Assembly: GCA_018656255.1 (NCBI GenBank)
Contig: JABHYI010000206.1
Location: forward strand, 1-7,338
From: Bacteroidota bacterium
Lineage (GTDB): Bacteria; Bacteroidota; Bacteroidia; Flavobacteriales; Flavobacteriaceae
DNA length: 7,338 nucleotides
Direction: 5' to 3'
Shown here: positions 1 to 6,987 of the stretch, in pieces
Layout: every line of letters begins with the position of its first letter
Numbering within the stretch: the first letter of the stretch is position 1
Notes under the pieces: generated by a model
Databases searched by the model: none
What the model saw: the letters and a program-made list of their open reading frames with translations, nothing else
Told to the model about the DNA's origin: nothing
Program-made: the position numbers and the translations under genes

Positions 1-866
1 ATTTAGGTATGGGCGGTGAGGGTTCTCTAGATAGAGAACAACCTGCCATTCATAACGGGGCAGATGACAACGCAAGTGGTATTGCCATATTGCTGGCTCT
101 TGCCGACAAGCTAAAAAATCAATCACCTACAATCACTCAAAATAACTACTTGTTTATGGCTTTTTCTGGTGAAGAAATGGGATTACTTGGGTCAAATTAT
201 TTTGTAAAAACGCCAACCATTGACACCAAAGCGGTAAGCTACATGATTAACATGGATATGGTAGGAAGACTTAACAAGGAACAAACTCTTGCAGTATATG
301 GCGTGGGTACCTCCTCACTTTTTAAACAAACCTTGTTTGCCAACAACAACCAAGGCTTAACAATTAAAGAGCACCCAAGTGGTGTAGGCCCTAGTGATCA
401 CACCTCTTTTTATCTAGCAGATATACCGGTATTGCATTTCTTTACAGGCCAACACGCAGATTATCATAAGCCCAGTGATGATCCAGAAAAACTAAACTAT
501 GAGGGTATGCAGCAAATTTCAAACTATATTTTGAATATTGTTACAGATTTAGATGATGCAGGACAGTTGGCTTTTAAAAAGACTAAAAATGAAAGCGAAG
601 AGGTGCCTATGTTTAAAGTTGCATTGGGCGTTGTGCCAGATTATTTATTTAACGGGCAGGGCATGCGCATTGATGGAATTAGTGAAGATAAACCAGCTCA
701 AAAAGCAGGATTGCAACGCGCAGATGTAGTTGTTAAATTAGGTAGCTTAGACACTCCAGATATGATGTCTTACATGAAGGCCTTGGCAAGCTTTGAGGTA
801 GGAGAAACCACAACTGTTACTGTTAAAAGAGATGGCGAGCTTATAGAGCGAAAAGTAACATTTTAA
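1..866 (+). CDS. M28 family zinc aminopeptidase with C-terminal PDZ domain, 5' partial
   Basis: This is the C-terminal part of an M28-family metallopeptidase, probably exported; the N-terminus and any signal peptide lie outside the window. The frame is open to the left edge (first full codon at base 3) and reads Leu-Gly-Met-Gly, so the preceding codon, ending in AT, could be the zinc-ligand His of the HLG motif. Numbering from the Met at base 9, GADDNASG (18-24) holds a metal-binding Asp, SGEE (53-56) the catalytic Glu and a metal-ligand Glu, NMDMVGR (81-87) a metal-ligand Asp, and DYHKPSDD (151-158) the last His ligand. Residues about 202-285 form a PDZ-like domain (GISEDKPAQKAGLQRADVV). Family members remove N-terminal residues from peptides; the substrate here cannot be told. 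It is convergent to the arsenic-linked cluster, 10 bases from the next stop codon, and probably unrelated to it. Confidence 0.9.
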   Translation, partial: LGMGGEGSLDREQPAIHNGADDNASGIAILLALADKLKNQSPTITQNNYLFMAFSGEEMGLLGSNYFVKTPTIDTKAVSYMINMDMVGRLNKEQTLAVYGVGTSSLFKQTLFANNNQGLTIKEHPSGVGPSDHTSFYLADIPVLHFFTGQHADYHKPSDDPEKLNYEGMQQISNYILNIVTDLDDAGQLAFKKTKNESEEVPMFKVALGVVPDYLFNGQGMRIDGISEDKPAQKAGLQRADVVVKLGSLDTPDMMSYMKALASFEVGETTTVTVKRDGELIERKVTF

Positions 867-867
867 A

Positions 868-886
868 ATAGCCTTATTAGGCTTTG
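868..886. terminator. Short bidirectional hairpin between convergent genes
   Basis: AGCCT (870-874), a four-base TATT loop and AGGCT (879-883) form a perfect 5-bp stem, followed by TTT on the plus strand and by ATTTT on the minus strand. It lies just after the peptidase stop (864-866) and overlaps the stop of the convergent synthase gene (877-879), so it could end transcription from both sides. The stem and U-runs are short, so the terminator call is inferred mainly from position. Confidence 0.5.
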
Positions 887-2367
887 CTTGTTAGACTTTT
901 AAAGAACACAAAGCCAAAACCTATACAAAGCATAAGGTGGAATGGGAACAGTCCAAAATCACCTCCTTGGTCACCCACTACAAAAGCCGCATACATACCA
1001 AAACCGAAGTAGCACATTAACATGCCTTCAAAAATAACATGTACTGAAATGTTCTTTTTTAGGTATTTGTTTCCTTTCCATTTATCTTTTAAGGTGCTAA
1101 TGTTAAATTTTGGAGTTCTTACAAAGTCACTTTTTTTACCCATATGCCCTTCAATAACTGCAATGGTATTGTGCAGAGAAAAGCCCATGGCTACAGAAAA
1201 AAAAGCAAAGAACATCCCTATGTATTTTATAAATTGCTTTACACCACCACCATAGATAGACTTGAAGGTGTACCAATAACAAATAAAGAAAATACCTGTG
1301 CTCACCACAAAGAAACTCATCACTATAAAGTAGCCTTTTAAAGACTCATATTCATTTTTAATATACAGCATGGGGATGCTCAAAATAGCGACCAAAAACA
1401 TGTTTAAAAACATGGTGCTATTCAGTAAATGAAGCAAGCTATGTATTTTAGTTTTTGAAGATACATGGTTACTTTTCAAGACACGCCTTGCCATTTTTTG
1501 AAAATTCTCTGCACCTCCTTTATTCCACCTAAATTGTTGTGAACGCGCTGCGCTTATTACAACAGGTAATTCTGCAGGAGTTTCTACATCTTCTAAGTAT
1601 TTAAATTTCCAGCTTTTGAGCTGCGCTCTGTAACTAAGATCTAGATCTTCTGTAAGGGTGTCTCCCTCCCAGTTTCCAGCATCCAAAATACAGATGCGTC
1701 TCCAAACACCAGCAGTACCGTTAAAGTTGATGAAATGTCCTTTGCTATTTCTTCCTACTTGCTCTAGGGTAAAGTGCGCATCAAGGGCAAATGCTTGTAC
1801 TTTGGTTAGCAGGGAGTAATTTTTATTAATATGTCCCCAGCGAGTTTGCACCACGCCAATCTCTGGATCCTTAAAATAGGGTATGGTATCATATAACCAA
1901 CTTTGTTGAGGTAAAAAATCTGCATCAAAAATTGCAATATACGCTCCCTTGGCTATTTCCAATCCTTGCTTTAATGCCCCTGCTTTAAAACCAGATCTGT
2001 TGCTGCGGGTAATGTGTTTTATGTCTAGTCCTGTTGCTTGTAGCTCTTTTATTTTAAAGGCCGTTGTTTTAAGTGATTCATCTGTAGAATCATCCAATAC
2101 TTGTATTTCAAGTTTCTCTCTTGGGTAGTCAATTTTTGCTATGTTATCAAGCAAGCGCTGCATTACATACATTTCATTATACACAGGAAGTTGGATGGTC
2201 ACCACAGGAATTTCTTCTGGATTTTTAAAATCAAACACGGGGCAATTTGCTATTTTTTTCTTAGCTCTTAGGTAGTTAATAAGCAGGTTTAATTGCGCTA
2301 TGGCATACATAAGTATTAGCAGTAGCGAGCCAGTGTAAACAACCATGATAATGGTTTGCAGTATCAT
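877..2367 (-). CDS. Membrane GT2 family processive-type glycosyltransferase (cellulose synthase/CslA-like)
   Basis: This 496-residue inner-membrane glycosyltransferase resembles the bacterial cellulose synthase-like/glucomannan synthase branch of GT2. It has an N-terminal membrane segment (about 5-30), then a cytoplasmic GT-A domain with LDDSTD (91-96), DAD (148-150), TED (239-241) and QQFRW (277-281). These are the D, DxD, TED and QxxRW signatures of processive beta-glycosyltransferases. Four or five membrane helices follow (about 313-336, 345-366, 378-400, 441-463, 470-490). The pattern predicts polymerisation or transfer from a nucleotide sugar across the membrane; the sugar cannot be read from sequence. 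There is no PilZ domain and no cellulose-secretion subunit nearby, so cellulose itself is unlikely. The ATG overlaps the stop of the upstream DPM1-like gene in ATGA, implying translational coupling. It is the last gene of the run. A role in arsenosugar glycan or lipid is possible but unproven. Confidence 0.87.
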   Translation of the reverse strand: MILQTIIMVVYTGSLLLILMYAIAQLNLLINYLRAKKKIANCPVFDFKNPEEIPVVTIQLPVYNEMYVMQRLLDNIAKIDYPREKLEIQVLDDSTDESLKTTAFKIKELQATGLDIKHITRSNRSGFKAGALKQGLEIAKGAYIAIFDADFLPQQSWLYDTIPYFKDPEIGVVQTRWGHINKNYSLLTKVQAFALDAHFTLEQVGRNSKGHFINFNGTAGVWRRICILDAGNWEGDTLTEDLDLSYRAQLKSWKFKYLEDVETPAELPVVISAARSQQFRWNKGGAENFQKMARRVLKSNHVSSKTKIHSLLHLLNSTMFLNMFLVAILSIPMLYIKNEYESLKGYFIVMSFFVVSTGIFFICYWYTFKSIYGGGVKQFIKYIGMFFAFFSVAMGFSLHNTIAVIEGHMGKKSDFVRTPKFNISTLKDKWKGNKYLKKNISVHVIFEGMLMCYFGFGMYAAFVVGDQGGDFGLFPFHLMLCIGFGFVFFKSLTSKA

Positions 2368-3059
2368 TTTTTAATAGAATATTTAAAAATCCAAGTTAAG
2401 ATTTTAACCCCAGCAAAGATAGCACCTTTTAGGGTTCCCGACACTTTAGAGACTCCAATTCTATTGCGGTATTTCATTGGGACCTCTGTGTAGGTGTAGT
2501 TTTTTTTCAGTGCTTTTAATTGCATTTCAACGGTCCAGCCGTAGGTTTTGTCTTGCATCTCTAGTGCCAGTAGTTTAGAGTATTTTATAGCCCTAAAAGG
2601 ACCAAGATCTGTAAAACGAGCACCAAAAAAAAGCTTCATTAAAGCTGTTGCCAACCAGTTTCCAAATTTCTGAGGGTAGGTCATGGCGCCATTTTCTCGC
2701 AATGTCTTTACTCTGGCTCCTATAACAAGGTCAATGTCTTTTTCTATAATTGGGGCTATGAGCTGGGTTAGCTGCTCGGGGTAGTCACTGTAATCACCGT
2801 CTAAAAAGACAATGATATCTGGCTTGGTTTGTTGTAATGAAATATAGCTCATGGCTTTTAGACAGGCATGACCATAGCCTCTTTTAAGCTCATTGACAAC
2901 CGTAGCTCCAGCAGTTTTGGCAACCCTTTCTGTGGCATCTGTTGAGTTGTTATTAACTACTATAATTTCATCAACAATTGGTGGGATGTCATCAATGACT
3001 TTGCCTATGGATTTTTCTTCATTGTAGGCTGGAATAATGACCTTAATTATAGAGCTCAA
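2364..3059 (-). CDS. DPM1-like GT2 family glycosyltransferase
   Basis: This 231-residue protein is a compact GT-A glycosyltransferase of the dolichol/polyprenyl-phosphate sugar synthase type. Visible motifs are VIIPAYNEE (7-15), VVNNNSTD (34-41), FLDGDYSD (85-92, with the metal-binding DxD at 87-89), a DLGPFRAI segment (151-158) and a WTVEMQLKA acceptor-side segment (175-183). It has no C-terminal pair of membrane helices, only a hydrophobic stretch near 211-226, so it is probably a peripheral membrane enzyme that adds a sugar to a lipid phosphate or similar acceptor. The start is TTG (3057-3059), overlapping the upstream gene's stop in TTGA; the next in-frame Met is residue 70, well past the conserved N-terminus, so TTG is the only sensible start. 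Its own stop overlaps the next ATG. The sugar and acceptor are unknown. The GT2 family call is secure; the DPM1-like subtype less so. Confidence 0.9.
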   Translation of the reverse strand: MSSIIKVIIPAYNEEKSIGKVIDDIPPIVDEIIVVNNNSTDATERVAKTAGATVVNELKRGYGHACLKAMSYISLQQTKPDIIVFLDGDYSDYPEQLTQLIAPIIEKDIDLVIGARVKTLRENGAMTYPQKFGNWLATALMKLFFGARFTDLGPFRAIKYSKLLALEMQDKTYGWTVEMQLKALKKNYTYTEVPMKYRNRIGVSKVSGTLKGAIFAGVKILTWIFKYSIKK

Positions 3060-3490
3060 TTGTCTTTTATAGGAATGTTTAGTTCTTTTTGTTGGGCAGG
3101 TACGATGTGCTCATCAAAATACCAGGAAGACCATTTTTCTATTGATAAAAAAAGACCAACACCTACAAACAGGGTTATAATAATCAATAGAATTAAATTT
3201 TTTCGTTTACTCTTCTTGTCTATGGAGCATTGATTTTGTTTTTTTCTAAAAGAATAAACACCATAGATACCTATACACAGTGCAATCCCTTTTAACACCC
3301 ATGCACCTGTTCCAGAGCTTCCGTCATCTTTGTAAAAAAAATCAGCAAAGGATATGGCATACACACCACTCATGAGGCCAAACATGAATAAAATAGCAGG
3401 TGCAACACAACACAAAATCCCTGCAATTGCCGCACTTATGGAATACTTTAAACTCCATTTAATTAAATTTGGTTTTTTTTCTTGTGTCAT
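3056..3490 (-). CDS. Small MerT-like membrane protein, function unknown
   Basis: This 144-residue protein has about three predicted membrane helices (residues 13-42, 62-81 and 97-117), a basic loop (QCSIDKKSKRK, 87-97) and a polar C-terminal tail. The first helix carries adjacent cysteines followed by a proline (GILCCVAPA, 24-32), which resembles the Cys-Cys pair in the first helix of the mercuric transporter MerT; further cysteines are C72 and C88. In MerT the cysteine pair passes Hg(II) across the inner membrane. By analogy, and given the arsenic-linked neighbours, a thiol-based metal or metalloid transporter is a reasonable guess, but sequence alone does not establish it. The gene starts with ATG 29 bases after the TIGR04283-type transferase and ends in a TTGA overlap with the DPM1-like gene. 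That coupling could instead point to a membrane partner of the glycosyltransferase. Confidence 0.75.
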   Translation of the reverse strand: MTQEKKPNLIKWSLKYSISAAIAGILCCVAPAILFMFGLMSGVYAISFADFFYKDDGSSGTGAWVLKGIALCIGIYGVYSFRKKQNQCSIDKKSKRKNLILLIIITLFVGVGLFLSIEKWSSWYFDEHIVPAQQKELNIPIKDN

Positions 3491-3519
3491 GATGTTTTAT
3501 TTAATTTTACTCAAAGTTA

Positions 3520-4236
3520 CTAAATATGTTTTTTATAATACGTGTAAATCTCCTCTGCAGATGCTCCCAACCATTTTTTTAGGTATATCATCAAAAAGTG
3601 ATATTGCAAGTTCCAAACTCCTTTTTTTTCATACAATCGGGCAGAGGTGACAATCCAATGTTGGATTACAACAAATTGCTTTCGTTTGTATAGTTGGTTG
3701 GTAAGTATTTGGTCTTCATAGATGGTATACCTCTGGTCAAAACCTCCTATTTCATTAAAAAGAGCTTTGGTTATAAATAGGCTTTGGTCACCTCCTCTGC
3801 ATATTTTCCAATTAAAACGAGTTCCCCAACTCACCAGGGCTAACCACCAATGATTGCTGTCAAATCTCATCTTAAAACATCCTGCTAGCTGTTGTTTTTC
3901 AATTTCTGAAATAATAAGGGTGTCAAAACCTTTTGGAGGATATGAATCTGCGTGTAAAAAATATAAAATAGTGCTTTTGCTATGGTTTGCCCCAGCGTTC
4001 ATTTGTTTGGCACGACCTCTTTCTGATTGAATGAGTCGTATAGCAATAGTTGAATTTTTAGAAAACTCTTTGACTAGCTCCGTTGTATTGTCTTGGCTAT
4101 TGCCATCTACAACGATTATTTCTAAAATGTTCTCTCCTGTTTTATTTTCAATTAGATGAGCTAAAAGCCTATTTATATTTGCAGCCTCATTTAGAGCAGG
4201 AATGATAATACTAATACTGTTTGCAGCTATTGGCAT
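3520..4236 (-). CDS. TIGR04283-type arsenosugar biosynthesis glycosyltransferase (GT2)
   Basis: This 238-residue GT2 enzyme belongs to the group named TIGR04283, first described as transferase 2 associated with the rSAM/selenodomain protein and now annotated as arsenosugar-biosynthesis glycosyltransferase. Hallmarks are SIIIPALNEAANI (9-21), EIIVVDGNSQD (39-49), ERGRAKQMNAGA (72-83), LYFLHADSYPP (91-101, HAD at 95-97 in the DxD position), AGCFKMRF (118-125) and CRGGDQSLFI (146-155). There is no clear membrane helix, so it is probably cytoplasmic or peripheral. It likely transfers a sugar, plausibly the arsenical ribose or its aglycone partner; the exact reaction is not established. The gene begins 6 bases after the DUF547 stop with an A-rich leader and no Shine-Dalgarno. 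The name rests on motif recognition and on the ArsM and TIGR04282 neighbours, which agree. Confidence 0.9.
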   Translation of the reverse strand: MPIAANSISIIIPALNEAANINRLLAHLIENKTGENILEIIVVDGNSQDNTTELVKEFSKNSTIAIRLIQSERGRAKQMNAGANHSKSTILYFLHADSYPPKGFDTLIISEIEKQQLAGCFKMRFDSNHWWLALVSWGTRFNWKICRGGDQSLFITKALFNEIGGFDQRYTIYEDQILTNQLYKRKQFVVIQHWIVTSARLYEKKGVWNLQYHFLMIYLKKWLGASAEEIYTYYKKHI

Positions 4237-4242
4237 AGGGTT

Positions 4243-5031
4243 TTAGTTGTTTAATTCCCAGTTATAATCCAAGTAGTTTATGTTAGCATTACGCTGTATT
4301 TTTATCGTAGAATAGGTGTTTAGAAATTCAATTAAGCTTTGGTTTTTCTTGAAATCTTTAGAGAACCACTTAAATATTTTTGAGATAGTAATGGCCTGTG
4401 GGGCGATTGTGTTTCGCTGCGTGTCATTTACAAATCTTCTTGTAGCGCTCTGTAATTGGTCTTCTATTTTTGCTGCAGTATATGCTTCATTTAGCAGGGT
4501 TGGACATGAAAAAGAAGCGCAGTTTATTGCAAAATGAATGCGGGGATCATCCATTTTTCTTAAAATTTGATGTTCTATTGTATCAAGGTTGTACATGGCG
4601 CCCCCCAGTTTCCATAGAGACTGTTTCCAAGGATTGTCTATTTCTTTAATACTGCCAATGGGTTGGTTTCTGATAATTAAATCTATGGTCATTGCATTAT
4701 ATGCATTGATCCAGTAGGCTAGTTTTTCCTGCTTGCTCCACATTTTGTTGGGGGTATATTTACCCAGTGCAAATAGATACATTCGCAGCACGGTTCTATC
4801 TTTTTTAAATGCTGCATAGTTTACCTTCCCTTCTTGGCTAACATTTTTTTGTAAAAGGGCGTTAAATCCAGAATGATCAAAAACCTCCTTGTATAAAGAG
4901 TCTTTGGCAATCTTTGTTTTTAAAACAAAAGATGGTAAAGCATTTTGATTTGTTATAGGATAAGCTATTACCATTTCAACACTTGCCAAAATGATTGCTG
5001 TAATTGTTGCTATATAAAGGTATTTTTTCAT
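4243..5031 (-). CDS. Exported DUF547 domain protein
   Basis: This 262-residue protein has an N-terminal signal peptide (MKKYLYIATITAIILASVEM then VIAY, cleavage probably near 23-28), so it should act in the periplasm or as an exported protein. The rest is a DUF547 domain (PF04784): VNYAAFKKD (70-78), KLAYWINAYNAMTIDLII (103-120), and the signature IHFAINCASFSCPTL (165-179) with C171 and C176, then the ATRRFVND segment (197-203) and a short C-terminal part. DUF547 has no established biochemical function. The conserved cysteines could be catalytic or bind a thiophilic ligand; this is speculation. DUF547 genes are recurrent neighbours of rSAM/selenodomain-type (arsenosugar) loci in my recollection, which fits its place between the methyltransferase and the TIGR04283 enzyme. 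It lies 15 bases after the methyltransferase, with an AAAAAAG leader before ATG. Confidence 0.9.
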   Translation of the reverse strand: MKKYLYIATITAIILASVEMVIAYPITNQNALPSFVLKTKIAKDSLYKEVFDHSGFNALLQKNVSQEGKVNYAAFKKDRTVLRMYLFALGKYTPNKMWSKQEKLAYWINAYNAMTIDLIIRNQPIGSIKEIDNPWKQSLWKLGGAMYNLDTIEHQILRKMDDPRIHFAINCASFSCPTLLNEAYTAAKIEDQLQSATRRFVNDTQRNTIAPQAITISKIFKWFSKDFKKNQSLIEFLNTYSTIKIQRNANINYLDYNWELNN

Positions 5032-5046
5032 CTTTTTTGAATTGTA

Positions 5047-6015
5047 TTAACAGCAGCCACCACCATCATAATGGTAAGTAGATTCACTTAAATAGATATC
5101 ATCTCTATTTAATGCTTTTAGGGCCTTTGCAGTTTTATCGCAAATGGCTAAGGGTTGATTTTTAAGTAAAATATGTCCTTTAGTATCGTCAAAGAAATCC
5201 TCGCCGCCATAATAAATTGCTGCTTTGCCTGTAAATATACAAGGGCCATCCTCTGGCATAGGGTCTTTGATGGCCGCAACCTCAATAGATTCAATGTAAA
5301 TTAATTCTTCAGTAGGGTAGTTTTTTGGGTCTAAAATTCTGTAGGGTTTTCGGGCTCTAATTTCTATGGTTCCAAATCCCACATCTGTGAGTGCCTTTAT
5401 ATAGTCTTTTATTGGTAGGCTGCCACTTAAACAAAGCGCACGAAGGCGCGCATCATTTCTAAGGGTGTCATTCATCTGCTGCTCACATGTTGGATCACTC
5501 ATTACTAATTTTCCGTGTGGGGTTAGTACGCGGTACATTTCTTCTATGGCGCGTTTTAGATCTTCTGCCTTAAAGATGTTAAACAAACAGTTTTGTGCAG
5601 CAACATCAATACTATTGTCATCAACGGGGAGGTTTAGAGCGTCTCCTTTTTTAAGAGTTACAAACTCAGATTTAAACCAAGGGTTTTGCGCTTCGGCAAT
5701 TTTAAAATTTGCGCCAGAGGCCTCTAACATTTCGTCTACAACATCAACCCCAACAACTCCGCCTCTTTGACGATTAAAATAAGAGAACTGTAATAGTTCC
5801 ATGCCGCCGCCAACTCCCACATAGAGCATTTTGGGATTTTTTGATAGATCTCGCGCATGTACGGTGCTTCCACAGCCGTAATTCATCTCTTGCATTATTT
5901 TAGGAATCTTTAATCCAGGGAGTTCCCAAATAGGATTTGTAGTGCAACAAAGCCCAACATCTGGAGTAAGTGCGGCCTCTTTATAAACATCACGTGTGGT
6001 ATCTAGGTAGCTCAT
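5047..6015 (-). CDS. arsM: Arsenosugar-type arsenite S-adenosylmethionine methyltransferase ArsM
   Basis: This 322-residue cytoplasmic class I SAM-dependent methyltransferase should methylate As(III) to mono- and dimethyl species, the first step toward arsenosugars. The SAM site is visible as LYVGVGGGMELL (64-75), VVGVDVVDEML (87-97) and a third segment DALNLPVDDNSIDVAAQNC (125-143). Aligned by eye to human AS3MT, C48 in NYGCGST matches Cys61, C195 in ALCLSGSL matches Cys156, and C259 in GPCIFTGKA matches Cys206, so all three As(III)-binding thiols seem present. Extra cysteines occur as CC at 23-24, C143, C177, C292 and a C-terminal GGGCC (318-322). The opening MSYLDTTRDVYKEAALTPDV and the GGGCC end are typical of the ArsM subgroup found with ArsS and TIGR04282/04283. 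It starts 18 bases after the phosphorylase with an unbroken A-rich leader. The call is strong; the cysteine alignment is from memory. Confidence 0.93.
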   Translation of the reverse strand: MSYLDTTRDVYKEAALTPDVGLCCTTNPIWELPGLKIPKIMQEMNYGCGSTVHARDLSKNPKMLYVGVGGGMELLQFSYFNRQRGGVVGVDVVDEMLEASGANFKIAEAQNPWFKSEFVTLKKGDALNLPVDDNSIDVAAQNCLFNIFKAEDLKRAIEEMYRVLTPHGKLVMSDPTCEQQMNDTLRNDARLRALCLSGSLPIKDYIKALTDVGFGTIEIRARKPYRILDPKNYPTEELIYIESIEVAAIKDPMPEDGPCIFTGKAAIYYGGEDFFDDTKGHILLKNQPLAICDKTAKALKALNRDDIYLSESTYHYDGGGCC

Positions 6016-6033
6016 TCTTTTTTTTGTTGTTGT

Positions 6034-6846
6034 CTAAAGCGATTGTATCAGTTCTGTAAATAGGGTAATCATAGCAGGTTCTGCTTTTCCAGCTTGGGTG
6101 ATAATATCTGTAATGTCAACAGGTTTTAAATTATCTGGATCACACTCATCTGTTAATACAGAGAGGGCTATAACCGGTATTTGTAGATGATTGGCAACAA
6201 TAATTTCTGGCACGGTACTCATTCCTACAGCATCTGCGCCAATGATTTTTAGGTATCTATATTCTGCTCTTGTTTCTAGTTGAGGTCCTACAACACTTGC
6301 GTATACACCCTTGTGCAGATTTATGTTGTGCTCGGCTGCAATTTCTTCTATTTTGGCGTTCATTTTTGCATCATAGGGTTGGTTTAAGTCAACAAAACGC
6401 TCTCCTAGTTTTTCAACACCCTTAAAGGCTAAAGGAGATCCGCCTTGCAAATTGATGTGATCATCAATAAGCATAATTTCCCCTTTTTTAAAGTTTAAAT
6501 TTATTGCACCAGAGGCATTACTTACAAATAATCTTGTTATTCCTAGTCCTTTCATAACACGAACTGGAAAGGTGACATCAAGCAGTGAATACCCTTCATA
6601 TAAATGAAAACGACCTTGCATTAACACTACTTTTTTTCCTGCTAGTTCTCCATATATTAATTTCCCTTTATGAAACTCAACGGTAGCTGTTGGAAAATTA
6701 GGAATATGGTTATAGCTCATTTCTGCCTCAACAGCAACGTGATCAATTATTTTCCCTAAACCAGTTCCAAGAATAATACCTATATCTGGGGTACCAAAAC
6801 CCCTGCTTTGTAAAAATTCTACAGCCTCTTGTATGTGTTTTATCAT
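6034..6846 (-). CDS. Purine nucleoside phosphorylase, trimeric PNP/MTAP family
   Basis: This 270-residue enzyme has the usual length for the trimeric PNP family, which splits a purine nucleoside with phosphate into free base and ribose 1-phosphate. Motifs are GIILGTGLGKI (23-33, phosphate loop), TVEFHKGKL (55-63, H59), MQGRFHLYEGY (76-86, R79 and H81 phosphate site), VSNASGAIN (108-116), GPQLETRAE (187-195, E191 in the human Glu201 position) and ADAVGMSTVPE (204-214, M209, S210). At the human Asn243 position sits D233 (VLTDECDPD, 230-238). Human PNP N243D gains 6-aminopurine activity, and MTAP carries Asp here. T246 seems to sit where human PNP has His257, the 5'-OH contact; this alignment is by eye. 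The ATG gives the expected start. Between a TIGR04282 transferase and ArsM, it could cleave 5'-arsenical adenosine, but ordinary purine salvage remains possible. Confidence 0.92.
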   Translation of the reverse strand: MIKHIQEAVEFLQSRGFGTPDIGIILGTGLGKIIDHVAVEAEMSYNHIPNFPTATVEFHKGKLIYGELAGKKVVLMQGRFHLYEGYSLLDVTFPVRVMKGLGITRLFVSNASGAINLNFKKGEIMLIDDHINLQGGSPLAFKGVEKLGERFVDLNQPYDAKMNAKIEEIAAEHNINLHKGVYASVVGPQLETRAEYRYLKIIGADAVGMSTVPEIIVANHLQIPVIALSVLTDECDPDNLKPVDITDIITQAGKAEPAMITLFTELIQSL

Positions 6847-6987
6847 ATGCTAAACTATTTTTTGTTGCTTTTGGGGTTTTAAATACCAAGTATCAAGAGC
6901 AAGTTGTGTTGTGATATTTGGTGTTGAAATTCTGTTTTAACTACCTCCTAGTTGGCTAGCTGTTCAAAAATACGTATTTCTAAAAGC
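6847..6987. other. 141-base spacer with a candidate promoter and a perfect palindrome
   Basis: This is the longest gap in the minus-strand run and may hold an internal promoter for the phosphorylase-arsM-led operon. Read on the minus strand, TATTTTTG (6972 to 6965) matches the Bacteroidota -7 consensus TAnnTTTG, but no TTG or TTTG box stands at the usual distance upstream. A perfect 12-bp palindrome AAATACGTATTT (6968-6979) overlaps that -7 box and could be an operator. A smaller dyad, ATAC-CAA-GTAT (6883-6893), lies about 40 bases before the phosphorylase ATG. I see no open reading frame or RNA gene. All of these are weak: each element could arise by chance in AT-rich DNA. Confidence 0.3.

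Noticed and set aside
1022..1341. Plus-strand open frames opposite the GT2 synthase gene (1022-1255 and 1144-1341)
   Set aside because: They lie wholly antisense to a well-supported gene, lack recognisable motifs and are low in complexity; they are shadows of the minus-strand frame.
877..2367. Reading the membrane GT2 as true cellulose synthase BcsA
   Set aside because: It has the GT2 core but no PilZ domain and no bcsB or related genes nearby, so only the wider family is claimed.
3354..3650. Plus-strand open frame of about 98 codons across the MerT-like gene and the end of the TIGR04283-type gene
   Set aside because: It runs antisense to two supported genes and shows no known motif.
4316..4537. 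Plus-strand open frame opposite the DUF547 gene
   Set aside because: It is antisense to the conserved domain and has no motif of its own.
5465..5770. Plus-strand open frame of about 101 codons opposite arsM
   Set aside because: It mirrors the conserved SAM-binding region of arsM; composition is explained by the coding strand.
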